Part shown: positions 46,778-54,213 of the stretch, piece by piece
Layout of the letters: each line of letters begins with the position of its first letter
Position numbering within the stretch: the stretch's first letter is position 1
Translations under genes and position numbers: made by a program
Notes under the pieces: model-generated
Seen by the model: the letters and a program-made list of their open reading frames with translations, nothing else
Told to the model about the DNA's origin: nothing
Databases searched by the model: none
From: an uncultured Bacteroidota bacterium
Lineage (GTDB): Bacteria; Bacteroidota; Bacteroidia; Chitinophagales; Chitinophagaceae
Direction: 5' to 3'
Assembly: GCA_903853805.1 (NCBI GenBank)
Contig: CAINUN010000085.1
Span: 151,624 to 215,623, forward strand
DNA: 64,000 bases

Positions 46778-47761
46778 TTAAAACCACCAAGGGTTTTTCC
46801 TATTCCTGATTTTAAACATGAATGAAATACCAAAAGTAGAGTAGCCGTCTTTTACTGAAGGATTACCTCGCATTGATCCTGGTGTCTGACTTTTTAAGGG
46901 ATCAATCAAAAAACTTCTGTCCTGCATTTCAAAAGCTAAATCTGCTTTACTAGGATCATTAGGAAATAGCGCTTGGTAAACAGATTTATCAACGTATTTA
47001 TTACTCACTCCATCCAAATAATCGGTGAAAGTCATACGATACATGTATTCAATACCCAACGCTAACTGACGACCAATATCCCATTTTACGCCAATTCCCA
47101 TTGGAATCGCAACTTGCCAAAGATTGATTTTTTCAGGGGCGTTTGGTAAAATACTTGCTGGGGCTCCTGCACCTTCAATATCTAAATCAGCAAGATTAAT
47201 ATAGCCTCTATCGTTGCCAGCTTTGTCAATGTATTTTGCTGTTGGTTTAAAGTGCATATAAGCAACACCAAATAACAACATTGGTTGAAATCTTTTTCTT
47301 GCTGATGCAGATGTGTAATTCATACGCATAGGGCTGATTTCAAACAATAATTTGGCTTCCCATGTATTGGCTTTTACGCTCAAATTTCTTAAATATCGTT
47401 GGTATGCATCATCCTCAACTGTTGGTGCTTTATCTGCAAGTTGCTTGTTCCAAGCATCATCGGCAAAGAGGGTACCATATTCAAAACCCAAACGAATACC
47501 AATTGCAGGATGTGGTACATAGCGACAAAAGACCCCTCCCATGAAGTGTGGCTTCTCAAAATATTTCTTGTTGGTGTAGTGGTCCATCACTTTTTGTGTG
47601 CCCACATCGCCCCATAGGTCAAGCAAACCAAATGACATACCCACCGACCAACCTGGTGGTTCGCAATATTCTCTCGATTGCCCTAACTGTGCATTTACAT
47701 TGGAAAACGCAACTGTACAAAAGCAAAGAGTAAGAATGCTTCGGATTAATTTCTTCCGCAT
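46778..47761 (-). CDS. Outer membrane beta-barrel protein, DUF6089-like
   Basis: A 327-residue protein starting MRKKLIRSILTLCFCTVAFS with a signal peptide cleaved near VNAQ. The mature part has alternating strands typical of an eight-stranded barrel (WSVGMSFGLLDLWGDVGTQK, FMGGVFCRYVPHPAIGIRLG, LLFGVAYMHFKPTAKYI, LGIEYMYRMTFTDYLDGVSN) and ends FGISFMFKIRNRKNPWWF with a C-terminal aromatic. The pattern matches Bacteroidota barrel proteins labelled DUF6089. ATG 47761 is chosen over an upstream frame to 47809, which would touch the crotonase gene. It is downstream of the crotonase on the same strand. Function unknown. Confidence 0.78.
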   Translation of the reverse strand: MRKKLIRSILTLCFCTVAFSNVNAQLGQSREYCEPPGWSVGMSFGLLDLWGDVGTQKVMDHYTNKKYFEKPHFMGGVFCRYVPHPAIGIRLGFEYGTLFADDAWNKQLADKAPTVEDDAYQRYLRNLSVKANTWEAKLLFEISPMRMNYTSASARKRFQPMLLFGVAYMHFKPTAKYIDKAGNDRGYINLADLDIEGAGAPASILPNAPEKINLWQVAIPMGIGVKWDIGRQLALGIEYMYRMTFTDYLDGVSNKYVDKSVYQALFPNDPSKADLAFEMQDRSFLIDPLKSQTPGSMRGNPSVKDGYSTFGISFMFKIRNRKNPWWF

Positions 47762-47795
47762 GATAGTCGTAATTGAGGCTGAAAGATAGAAAATT

Positions 47796-48575
47796 TTATT
47801 TTCCCGCAAAATTCGCTTTACGTTTTTCTAAAAAAGCAGTGGTTCCTTCTTTTTTATCACCTGTGTCAAAACATTCACCAAAACGAACAATTTCGTTCTC
47901 AAATCCATTCGGATTTCCTTTAGCAGCATCGTTTACACAAGCTATTACTTTAGCAACAGCAAGCGGTGCTTTGGTTTGAATTTTTTGAGCAATTTTTTTT
48001 GTTTCGTTTAATAATTCAGCAATCGGAAAAACATGATTTACCAATCCAAGACTTTTAGCTTCTTCAGCTCCAACCATATCAGAGGTCATACACAATTCCA
48101 TTGCTTTGCCTTTGCCTATTAATTGTGTGAGTCTTTGTGTGCCACCATAACCTGGAATCAAACCAAGGTTTACTTCAGGCTGACCAAATTTTGCGTTTTC
48201 ACTTGCAGTGCGGAAATGACAACTCATTGCCAATTCGCAACCGCCACCCAATGAAAAACCATTAACTGCAGCAATGATTGGTTTTGGTGAATTTTCAATT
48301 CTGTTGAACACCATTTCCTGTCCTTTTCTACCTAAAGCTGAACCGCCGTTGGCATCTAATTCAATAAATTCAGAAATATCTGCTCCTGCAACAAATGATT
48401 TTTCACCAGCACCTGTAATGATTACAGTTTTGATATCGTTGTTATTATAAACTTCGTCAATGGCTTTACCTAAATCTTCAATCACATCTTTGTTGAGTGC
48501 GTTGAGTTTATCAGGTCTGTTAATTGTAATAATAAAAGTACCGTCTTGTATTTCGGTAAGCAATGTTTGATACAT
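47796..48575 (-). CDS. Enoyl-CoA hydratase (crotonase), short-chain type
   Basis: A 259-residue crotonase. Both catalytic glutamates are present in the expected places: GGGCELAMSC (first) and KFGQPEVNLGLIPGYGGTQR (second), and the oxyanion hole residues lie in KSFVAGADISEF and AVNGFSLGGG. This matches short-chain enoyl-CoA hydratase or 3-hydroxybutyryl-CoA dehydratase in beta-oxidation or amino acid breakdown, distinguishing it from the PaaG-like paralog at 18630. It is followed in the same direction by the barrel gene and preceded by a B12-binding protein gene 27 nt upstream, with which it may be cotranscribed in acyl-CoA metabolism. Confidence 0.93.
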   Translation of the reverse strand: MYQTLLTEIQDGTFIITINRPDKLNALNKDVIEDLGKAIDEVYNNNDIKTVIITGAGEKSFVAGADISEFIELDANGGSALGRKGQEMVFNRIENSPKPIIAAVNGFSLGGGCELAMSCHFRTASENAKFGQPEVNLGLIPGYGGTQRLTQLIGKGKAMELCMTSDMVGAEEAKSLGLVNHVFPIAELLNETKKIAQKIQTKAPLAVAKVIACVNDAAKGNPNGFENEIVRFGECFDTGDKKEGTTAFLEKRKANFAGK

Positions 48576-48602
48576 AAGGTTTGAAATTGGATTTTATGCT
48601 TG

Positions 48603-49028
48603 TTAAAAAAGTTCTTTTCTGTTGTCACCAACCCAATCATTGATATAATCGGCAATGTCGGTTGTAGCTGCGCCAGGCGCAAATAGTTTTCCTACCCCTT
48701 GTGCATTGAGTTGTTTGATGTCTTCTTCAGGAATGATGCCGCCACCAGTAAGCAATACATTTTCCATTCCTTTTTCTTTCATTAAGGTTATAAGTTTTGG
48801 AAAAACCGTATTGTGTGCGCCGCTTAAAATGCTAATGCCAATAGCATCCACATCTTCCTGCAAGGCTGCATTCACCACCATTTCCGGTGTTTGGCGAAGT
48901 CCGGTGTAAATCACTTCCATACCTGCATCTCGCAATGCAGTGGCAATAACTTTTGCGCCACGGTCGTGACCATCTAATCCCACTTTAGCAACCAACACAC
49001 GAATTGGGCGTTGCAATTTTTCATTCAT
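48603..49028 (-). CDS. Cobalamin-binding domain protein (methylmalonyl-CoA mutase C-terminal/small subunit type)
   Basis: A 141-residue free-standing B12-binding domain. The DxHxxG cobalamin motif is present as DGHDRG, followed by [15 protein letters not shown] and the GGGIIP segment that contacts the nucleotide tail. It resembles the B12 subunit of methylmalonyl-CoA mutase-type enzymes in which the catalytic and B12 domains are separate genes. The large subunit is not in this window. It sits upstream of a crotonase gene in the same direction, which supports a role in acyl-CoA rearrangement. Two in-frame ATGs, at 49028 and 49024's neighbour, make the exact start slightly uncertain. Confidence 0.88.
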   Translation of the reverse strand: MNEKLQRPIRVLVAKVGLDGHDRGAKVIATALRDAGMEVIYTGLRQTPEMVVNAALQEDVDAIGISILSGAHNTVFPKLITLMKEKGMENVLLTGGGIIPEEDIKQLNAQGVGKLFAPGAATTDIADYINDWVGDNRKELF

Positions 49029-49115
49029 AGTTTTAAAAAATGCGCGTAAAAGTAGTGCTTTCTCTTTTTATTGGTATTGATTTTAAACAAGCTCGTTTCT
49101 TTTTGCTTCCATTCT

Positions 49116-49123
49116 TACCTTCG
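49116..49123 (+). promoter_or_regulatory. Putative -7 element upstream of glnS
   Basis: TACCTTCG, one mismatch from TAnnTTTG, 19 nt before the glnS ATG. A TTTG occurs 10 nt upstream, too close for a normal -33, so only the -7 element is proposed. Confidence 0.35.
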
Positions 49124-49142
49124 CCGAACTGAATCTATTGTC

Positions 49143-50804
49143 ATGAGTGAAGAAAAGTCGCTAAATTTTTTAGAAGAAATTATTGAAAAAGATCTTGCTG
49201 AAGGCAAGTATAAATACATCCATACTCGTTTTCCTCCCGAGCCAAATGGTTATTTGCATATTGGACATGCTTCTAGTATTCATTTGAATTTCGGGTTGGC
49301 AAAAAAATATAAAGGCAAGTGCAATCTTCGTTTCGATGATACCAACCCAACTACTGAAGAAACCGAGTATGTAGAGAGCATCAAGAACGATATTAAGTGG
49401 CTTGGTTTTGAGTGGGATGGAGAATATTATGCCTCCGACTATTTCGAACAGTTGTATGGCTTTGCGGTGAAACTCATTAATAAGGGTTTGGCTTATGTGG
49501 ACGATAGCACTGCAGAAGAAATTGCAGCATTGAAAGGAAACATAGGTGTTCCCGGAACGAATAGTCCTTATAGAGAAAGAACTGTGGAAGAGAACCTTCG
49601 CTTATTCCAAGAAATGCGCGAAGGAAAATATAAAGACAGCGAAAAAGTGTTGCGTGCCAAGATTGATATGGCGCATCCAAATCTTTTGTTGCGCGACCCA
49701 ATTTTGTACCGCATCAAACACGAACATCATCATCGCACAGGCGACAAATGGTGCATCTATCCGATGTATGATTTTGCACACGGACAAAGCGATAGTATTG
49801 AAAACATTACCCACTCCATTTGCACGCTCGAATTTATTCATCATCGCCCGTTGTATGATTGGTGTATTCAACAACTTGAAATTTTTCCTTCGCATCAATA
49901 TGAGTTTGCACGCCGCAATCTTTCTTATACCGTAATGAGTAAAAGAAAGCTCTTGCAATTGGTTAACGAAAAGCATGTTGACGGATGGAACGACCCGCGA
50001 ATGCCTACGGTTAGCGGTATGCGAAGAAGAGGATATACGGCGGCAGCATTGCGCAATTTTTGCGATACCATTGGCATTGCCAAACGCGAAAATGTGGTGG
50101 ACTTAAGCCTTCTTGAATTTTGTGTGCGAGAAGACCTCAACAAATTGGCAACACGCTCCATGGCTGTGCTCGACCCTGTAAAATTGGTTATCACAAACTA
50201 TCCTGAAGGGCAAACGGAAAACCTTGAAATTGAAAACAATCCTGAGGATGAAAACTCGGGAAAAAGAACCGTTCCTTTTAGCAATGAAGTGTGGATTGAA
50301 AGAGAAGATTTCATGGAAAATCCGCCAAAGAAATTCTTCCGTTTGGGTATGGGTTTAATGGTGCGATTGAAAGGGGCTTATATTGTTCAATGCAACGATT
50401 TTAAGAAAGACGAAAATGGCAACATCACCGAGATTCATTGCACTTATATTCGGGAAAGCCGTAGCGGCAACGACACGAGCGGCATTCATGTAAAAGGTAC
50501 GATTCATTGGGTGAGTGTGGCACATGCAAAGACTGCCGAAGTGCGTTTGTACGACCGTCTTTTCCGTGTGGAAGACCCAAGCAGCGAAGACGGCGATTTT
50601 AAAGATTACATCAACCCCGATTCTTTGCAAGTGTTGCCTCAGGTGTTTATAGAACCTTCTTTGGCAGCCGCAAAACCCGGTGAGCATTTTCAGTTTTTGC
50701 GGAAAGGATATTTTTGTGTGGACACCGATAGCTCTGCCGAAAAACTTATTTTCAATCGTACGGTGACACTAAAAGATTCTTGGGCGAAAGAGCAGAAGAA
50801 GTAG
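49143..50804 (+). CDS. glnS: Glutaminyl-tRNA synthetase
   Basis: A 553-residue class I synthetase. The HIGH motif appears in PPEPNGYLHIGHASSIHLNF, the KMSKS counterpart as VMSKRKLLQL, with the GlnRS-specific EYVESIKNDIKWLGF and FEFARRNLSY-like region (YEFARRNLSYTVM) between them. The C-terminal anticodon-binding beta-barrels are complete. It charges tRNA-Gln directly, so this organism does not depend only on the transamidation route. ATG 49143 starts MSEEKSLNFLEEII; the upstream frame from 49071 has no similarity. Divergent from the B12-binding gene. Confidence 0.97.
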   Translation: MSEEKSLNFLEEIIEKDLAEGKYKYIHTRFPPEPNGYLHIGHASSIHLNFGLAKKYKGKCNLRFDDTNPTTEETEYVESIKNDIKWLGFEWDGEYYASDYFEQLYGFAVKLINKGLAYVDDSTAEEIAALKGNIGVPGTNSPYRERTVEENLRLFQEMREGKYKDSEKVLRAKIDMAHPNLLLRDPILYRIKHEHHHRTGDKWCIYPMYDFAHGQSDSIENITHSICTLEFIHHRPLYDWCIQQLEIFPSHQYEFARRNLSYTVMSKRKLLQLVNEKHVDGWNDPRMPTVSGMRRRGYTAAALRNFCDTIGIAKRENVVDLSLLEFCVREDLNKLATRSMAVLDPVKLVITNYPEGQTENLEIENNPEDENSGKRTVPFSNEVWIEREDFMENPPKKFFRLGMGLMVRLKGAYIVQCNDFKKDENGNITEIHCTYIRESRSGNDTSGIHVKGTIHWVSVAHAKTAEVRLYDRLFRVEDPSSEDGDFKDYINPDSLQVLPQVFIEPSLAAAKPGEHFQFLRKGYFCVDTDSSAEKLIFNRTVTLKDSWAKEQKK

Positions 50805-50838
50805 GTTTGTTAGTGATAACAGAATAAAGTGAAACTAT

Positions 50839-51450
50839 TTATTTTGTTAACAGACTCTTCAACTTTTCCTTAGATATCCAAGGTCTTTTACGATGTAACA
50901 TTTTATGGCAATTAGAACATACCATTACTATGTCTGTGATTTTTGTTTTTTCATTTTCTTTCATTTCAGATATTGGTTTAATGTGGTGCGCCTCAATAAA
51001 ATCTTTACCAATACTTCCGTATTTCTCTTCGAAAATAAAACCACAAACCTCACAAAATAGGCGTCCATGATTTTCTTTAAATTTTTGTTTTGCTTTTAAA
51101 ACTAACATTGAGTTACGTTCGCGAAGAATATGTTTTTGTAAAACTTCTCTGCCTTCTGGAAATTCTAAATCGTCTTCTGTTAAATCTACGTTTGCTCTTG
51201 TAGGAATAAAATTACGCAAACCCCAAACCCCTTTCCCAATTCCATCGATTGATTCAAATAAATCTTCTTTCTTACGGAATGCACGCGAATCAGAAGAATG
51301 GGTTTCTATAGTATGCCTAACACTTGAATGCCAATTTTCAGGTAGTTTTTCAATTCTAATTTCTTCAATCTTTTTATTAAGATCTTGATAATTGCTAATT
51401 CCACCTAATTCTATCATTGCTTTTACAACATCTTCTTTCCAAGTTGCCAT
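50839..51450 (-). CDS. HNH endonuclease with N-terminal winged-helix (HARE-HTH-like) domain
   Basis: A 203-residue protein. The N-terminal part (about 1-80) resembles a winged helix: WKEDVVKAMIELGG, SSVRHTIETHSSDSRAF, and a terminal GKGVWGLRNF that is typical of HARE-HTH-like domains. The C-terminal part is an HNH nuclease: FCEVCGF, the catalytic EAHHIKPISE, and the zinc pair in VCSNCHKMLH. The combination resembles solitary modification-dependent restriction nucleases (McrA-like), which cut foreign methylated DNA; this is inference from domains. No methyltransferase is adjacent. It is convergent with glnS and lies beside repeat array B, in a short accessory islet between two synthetase genes. 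Confidence 0.82.
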   Translation of the reverse strand: MATWKEDVVKAMIELGGISNYQDLNKKIEEIRIEKLPENWHSSVRHTIETHSSDSRAFRKKEDLFESIDGIGKGVWGLRNFIPTRANVDLTEDDLEFPEGREVLQKHILRERNSMLVLKAKQKFKENHGRLFCEVCGFIFEEKYGSIGKDFIEAHHIKPISEMKENEKTKITDIVMVCSNCHKMLHRKRPWISKEKLKSLLTK

Positions 51451-51518
51451 AATTATTATTATTTATCTTCCAAAATTATCAAAAATATGTTTCTCGATTC
51501 CAGTTGCCCTCACAGTTT

Positions 51519-51539
51519 AGCGTAGATTGTATCTACGCT
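51519..51539. repeat. Perfect short palindrome upstream of array B
   Basis: AGCGTAGAT, loop TGT, ATCTACGCT: a perfect 9-bp stem with a 3-nt loop, in the 51451-51824 gap. It has no T-run on either strand, so it is not a terminator. It may be an extragenic palindromic element or an operator. Confidence 0.75.
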
Positions 51540-51564
51540 CCCCCAAAAACCTTATCTCCACGCA

Positions 51565-51735
51565 AAGAAATAAAGAAAGCAGGCTCGGAAGGCTTATCTC
51601 TTTTAAAAGAAATAAAGGAGGATTCAAAAGAAATAATAGAAGATGGCAAGAAAGTAAAAGAGGATTCAATAGAAATAAAGGAGGATGGCAAAAAAGTAAA
51701 GGAAGATGATGAAAAAGGCTTAGAAGATTGTCATC
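51565..51735 (-). repeat. Repeat array B: about 8 units of a 21-nt degenerate repeat
   Basis: A GAT anchor recurs at exactly 51621, 51642, 51663, 51684, 51705 and 51726, and an AAAGAAATAAAG block at 51565 and 51607 (42 nt apart). On the minus strand the unit reads about TTGAATCCTCCTTTATTTCT, matching the TGAAT and TCnTTTA core of arrays A and C. Units alternate between TTGAATCC and TGCCATC starts. Both strands stay open in one frame because 21 is divisible by 3, but the translations are lysine/glutamate or leucine/phenylalanine low-complexity and are not proposed as proteins. The last unit forms one arm of the terminator at 51712-51750. Confidence 0.92.
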
Positions 51736-51750
51736 CTCTAAGCCTTTTTT
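51712..51750. terminator. Strong bidirectional terminator at the end of array B
   Basis: AAAAAGGCTTAGA, one mismatch, GAT, loop TGTC, ATC, mismatch, TCTAAGCCTTTTTT. Both strands have T-runs. It separates array B from the gene at 51825, so any + strand transcript through the array should end here. Confidence 0.92.
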
Positions 51751-51824
51751 GAAAAATTTTCTTACTTCTTTAGGTAAATTAAAAATTGTTTTGTTTAATT
51801 TTAGGTCAACCAAAATTTATTAAA

Positions 51825-52193
51825 ATGGCAAAAAATGAAAACAAAAGGCGCACGCCTTCCGAAATTCAAGAAGACAAAGATGCACAAGCAGCATTGAAAG
51901 GAATGACGGACTACAATCCAAGCAATAAAAACTATACAGCCGACAAAGTGGCTGCTGCAAGAAAAGCAATGGATGATGCACAAGAAGAAGAAACGCAGGC
52001 AGAAAAAGCAGCTATGAAAGCACGCGACAAAGCCAACGCTGCCGAATGGGCTTTTCACAACATCATGATGAAAGTAACAGATCAGGTGGTGGCACAGTAT
52101 GGCGATGATAGTGATGAACTTCAATCATTGGGTAAAAAGAAAAAATCGGAGTATAAAAAACCAACAGGTCGCCCAAAGAAAACAGGAAACTGA
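51825..52193 (+). CDS. Small basic protein of unknown function next to array B (YGxDSxE...KSE family)
   Basis: A 122-residue soluble protein, MAKNENKRRTPSEIQEDKDA at the start. A YNPSNKNYTADKV segment is followed by a long alanine/glutamate-rich helix (about 45-85: AARKAMDDAQEEETQAEKAA) and then AEWAFHNIMMKVTDQVVAQY. The tail GDDSDELQSLGKKKKSEYKK followed by PTGRPKKTGN matches the tail of the protein at 35689-36042. I recall widespread homologues of unknown function with this tail in several phyla. ATG 51825 is used; the frame is open from 51786. It is preceded by array B plus a terminator and followed by its own terminator, so it is a single-gene unit with a promoter in 51751-51824. Confidence 0.82.
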   Translation: MAKNENKRRTPSEIQEDKDAQAALKGMTDYNPSNKNYTADKVAAARKAMDDAQEEETQAEKAAMKARDKANAAEWAFHNIMMKVTDQVVAQYGDDSDELQSLGKKKKSEYKKPTGRPKKTGN

Positions 52194-52218
52194 TGGATTG
52201 AAAAAACTAGTTCAAACA

Positions 52219-52250
52219 AAAAAGCCGCCTCGAACAGAAGCGGCTTTTAC
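52219..52250. terminator. Bidirectional terminator between small protein B and glyS
   Basis: AAAAGCCGC, loop of 11, GCGGCTTTT, between convergent genes ending at 52193 and 52267. Confidence 0.9.
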
Positions 52251-52266
52251 TTTGCTAAAGAGGTTG

Positions 52267-53721
52267 TTACACCCCCATAATCTTGCTTTGCACCAAGGCT
52301 CTTACTTGCGCAATAGGAATGCGTTCTTGTTGCATAGAATCGCGATAGCGAATGGTTACAGTTTGGTCTTCCTTTGTTTGATGGTCAATAGTCACACAGA
52401 AAGGAGTGCCAATTGCATCTTGTCGGCGATAGCGCTTGCCAATTGCATCTTTTTCTTCGTAGAAACAATTGAAATGAGGTTTGCATTCGGTCATTAATGC
52501 ACGTGCAATTTCAGGCAAGCCATCTTTCTTCAATAAAGGCAATACTGCCAACTTAATAGGCGCCAACATTGCTGGAAATTTCAACACAACGCGGTCGTCT
52601 TTTTTCTCGGGTGTGCTCAAGTCTTCAAGCGTATAAGCCTCACTCAATACCATCATCACCGTACGGTCAAGACCAATTGAAGTTTCGATGACATAGGGAA
52701 TGTAATTGCCAATAGGTTTGCCTGTAGCTTCGTCCAAATCGTTATCGAAATACTGCATCTTCTTACCACTGAATTTTGAATGTTGTGTAAGATCAAAATC
52801 GGTGCGGCTATGAATGCCTTCTACTTCTTTAAAACCAATTGGAAAATCGAATTCAATATCGCAAGCAGCATCGGCATAATGCGCCAATTTCACATGGTCG
52901 TGAAAGCGGTATTTTGATGCAGGAATACCCAAGCTTAAATGCCATTTCATTCGGGTTTCTTTCCAGTAATCATACCATTGTTTTTGTGTGCCGGGCTTAA
53001 TGAAATATTGCATTTCCATTTGCTCAAACTCGCGCATACGGAAGATGAATTGACGGGCTACAATTTCATTTCTAAAAGCCTTTCCAACTTGTGCAATGCC
53101 AAAAGGAATTTTCATTCTTCCCGTTTTTTGCACATTGAGGAAATTCACAAAAATTCCTTGCGCAGTTTCTGGGCGGAGGTAAACGGTATTGTCTTCTCCA
53201 TCTGCAACGGCGCCAAATTCTGTTTTGAACATGAGGTTAAACTGACGCACATCTGTCCAATTGCAAGTACCGCTGATAGAGCATTTCATTTTGTTGGTTT
53301 CAATCAACAATTTCAAACCATCAAAATCATTAGCAGCCAATAAAGTATCCATTTGCGCGAGCAAAGCATCTTTCTTATCGGCTTCTAAAGTGTCTGCAAA
53401 ACCTTCAATCAAATGATCTACACGATAGCGCTTTTGGCTGTCCTTGTTGTCAATCATTGGGTCGCTGAAGTTATCCACGTGTCCACTTGCTTTCCACACG
53501 GTTGGGTGCATGAAGATAGCAGCATCAATACCCACAATGTTTTCGTGCATTTGGGTCATGCTTTTCCACCAATAGTCGCGGATATTTTTTTTCAACTCAG
53601 CACCATATTGTCCGTAATCGTACACCGCACTAAGACCGTCATAAATTTCACTGCTTTGAAAGATGAAACCATATTCTTTGCAGTGTGAAATAATATTCTG
53701 AAGCGTATTTTCATTTGCCAT
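52267..53721 (-). CDS. glyS: Glycyl-tRNA synthetase, single-subunit (dimeric) type
   Basis: A 484-residue class II synthetase of the alpha2 type. Motif 1 region (IFQSSEIYDGLSAVYDYGQY), an insertion with SGTCNWTDVRQFNLMF, motif 2 (PFGIAQVGKAFRNEIVARQF, FRMREFEQMEMQYFI) and motif 3 (SIGLDRTVMMVLSEAY) are present, with the C-terminal anticodon-binding domain (FPAMLAPIKLAVLPLLKKDG, then TIRYRDSMQQERIPI). ATG 53721 (MANENTLQN) is preferred over the extension to 53757. It is convergent with the small gene of array B; this synthetase and glnS bracket the accessory islet. Confidence 0.96.
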   Translation of the reverse strand: MANENTLQNIISHCKEYGFIFQSSEIYDGLSAVYDYGQYGAELKKNIRDYWWKSMTQMHENIVGIDAAIFMHPTVWKASGHVDNFSDPMIDNKDSQKRYRVDHLIEGFADTLEADKKDALLAQMDTLLAANDFDGLKLLIETNKMKCSISGTCNWTDVRQFNLMFKTEFGAVADGEDNTVYLRPETAQGIFVNFLNVQKTGRMKIPFGIAQVGKAFRNEIVARQFIFRMREFEQMEMQYFIKPGTQKQWYDYWKETRMKWHLSLGIPASKYRFHDHVKLAHYADAACDIEFDFPIGFKEVEGIHSRTDFDLTQHSKFSGKKMQYFDNDLDEATGKPIGNYIPYVIETSIGLDRTVMMVLSEAYTLEDLSTPEKKDDRVVLKFPAMLAPIKLAVLPLLKKDGLPEIARALMTECKPHFNCFYEEKDAIGKRYRRQDAIGTPFCVTIDHQTKEDQTVTIRYRDSMQQERIPIAQVRALVQSKIMGV

Positions 53722-53764
53722 AACGGCGCAAAGATAATTGGTGAAACGGTATAGCAAGAATCCT

Positions 53765-53772
53765 TAGTTTTG
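53765..53772 (+). promoter_or_regulatory. Putative Bacteroidota -7 element of the NTF2-like gene
   Basis: TAGTTTTG matches TAnnTTTG exactly and lies 15 nt before the ATG at 53788. A TTGG at 53738 could be part of a -33 region with long spacing. Confidence 0.5.
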
Positions 53773-53787
53773 AGAAAAACAATCAGT

Positions 53788-54213
53788 ATGCTAAAAACAT
53801 TTCTATTGAGTTTGCTTATGGTCCTTTCCATTCAAACTTTTGCACAGAATAAAGACGAAACAATCATTCGCCAATTGCTTGCAGAGCAAGTGATTTCTTG
53901 GAATAGTGGCAAAATTGATGGTTTTATGAACGGCTATTGGGAAAGCGATAGCCTAGTTTTTATTGGTAAAAATGGACCTACATACGGTTATGCACAAACA
54001 CTTGAACGTTATCATAATTCTTATTCAGATGCAGATGCAATGGGCAAATTGACTTCCACCGTTTTGAGCATGAAGAAGATTTCACCTGAATATTATTTCA
54101 TTACTGGGAAATGGGAGATTGAACGAGAATCGGGCGGTATCAATGGGTATTACACCCTATTGTTTCAAAAGAAAAAAGGGAAGTGGGTAATAGTTTGCGA
54201 TCACAGCAGTTAG
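53788..54213 (+). CDS. Secreted NTF2-like/DUF4440 protein
   Basis: A 141-residue protein with a signal peptide (MLKTFLLSLLMVLSIQTFAQ) and a DUF4440/SnoaL-type fold: TIIRQLLAEQVISWNSGKID, GFMNGYWESDSLVFIGKNGP, and a C-terminal YYTLLFQKKKGKWVIVCDHS strand pair. Family members bind small ligands or act as isomerase-like proteins; no catalytic residues can be assigned. The ATG at 53788 is used rather than a TTG at 53770, which lies inside the promoter octamer. It overlaps the 3' end of the convergent LRR gene by 4 nt, so no terminator separates them. Confidence 0.85.
   Translation: MLKTFLLSLLMVLSIQTFAQNKDETIIRQLLAEQVISWNSGKIDGFMNGYWESDSLVFIGKNGPTYGYAQTLERYHNSYSDADAMGKLTSTVLSMKKISPEYYFITGKWEIERESGGINGYYTLLFQKKKGKWVIVCDHSS

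Noticed and set aside
51504..51813. Open frames on both strands across array B
   Set aside because: Translations are lysine/glutamate-rich on one strand and leucine/phenylalanine-rich on the other, as expected from a phased repeat; the reading also runs through the terminator hairpin.
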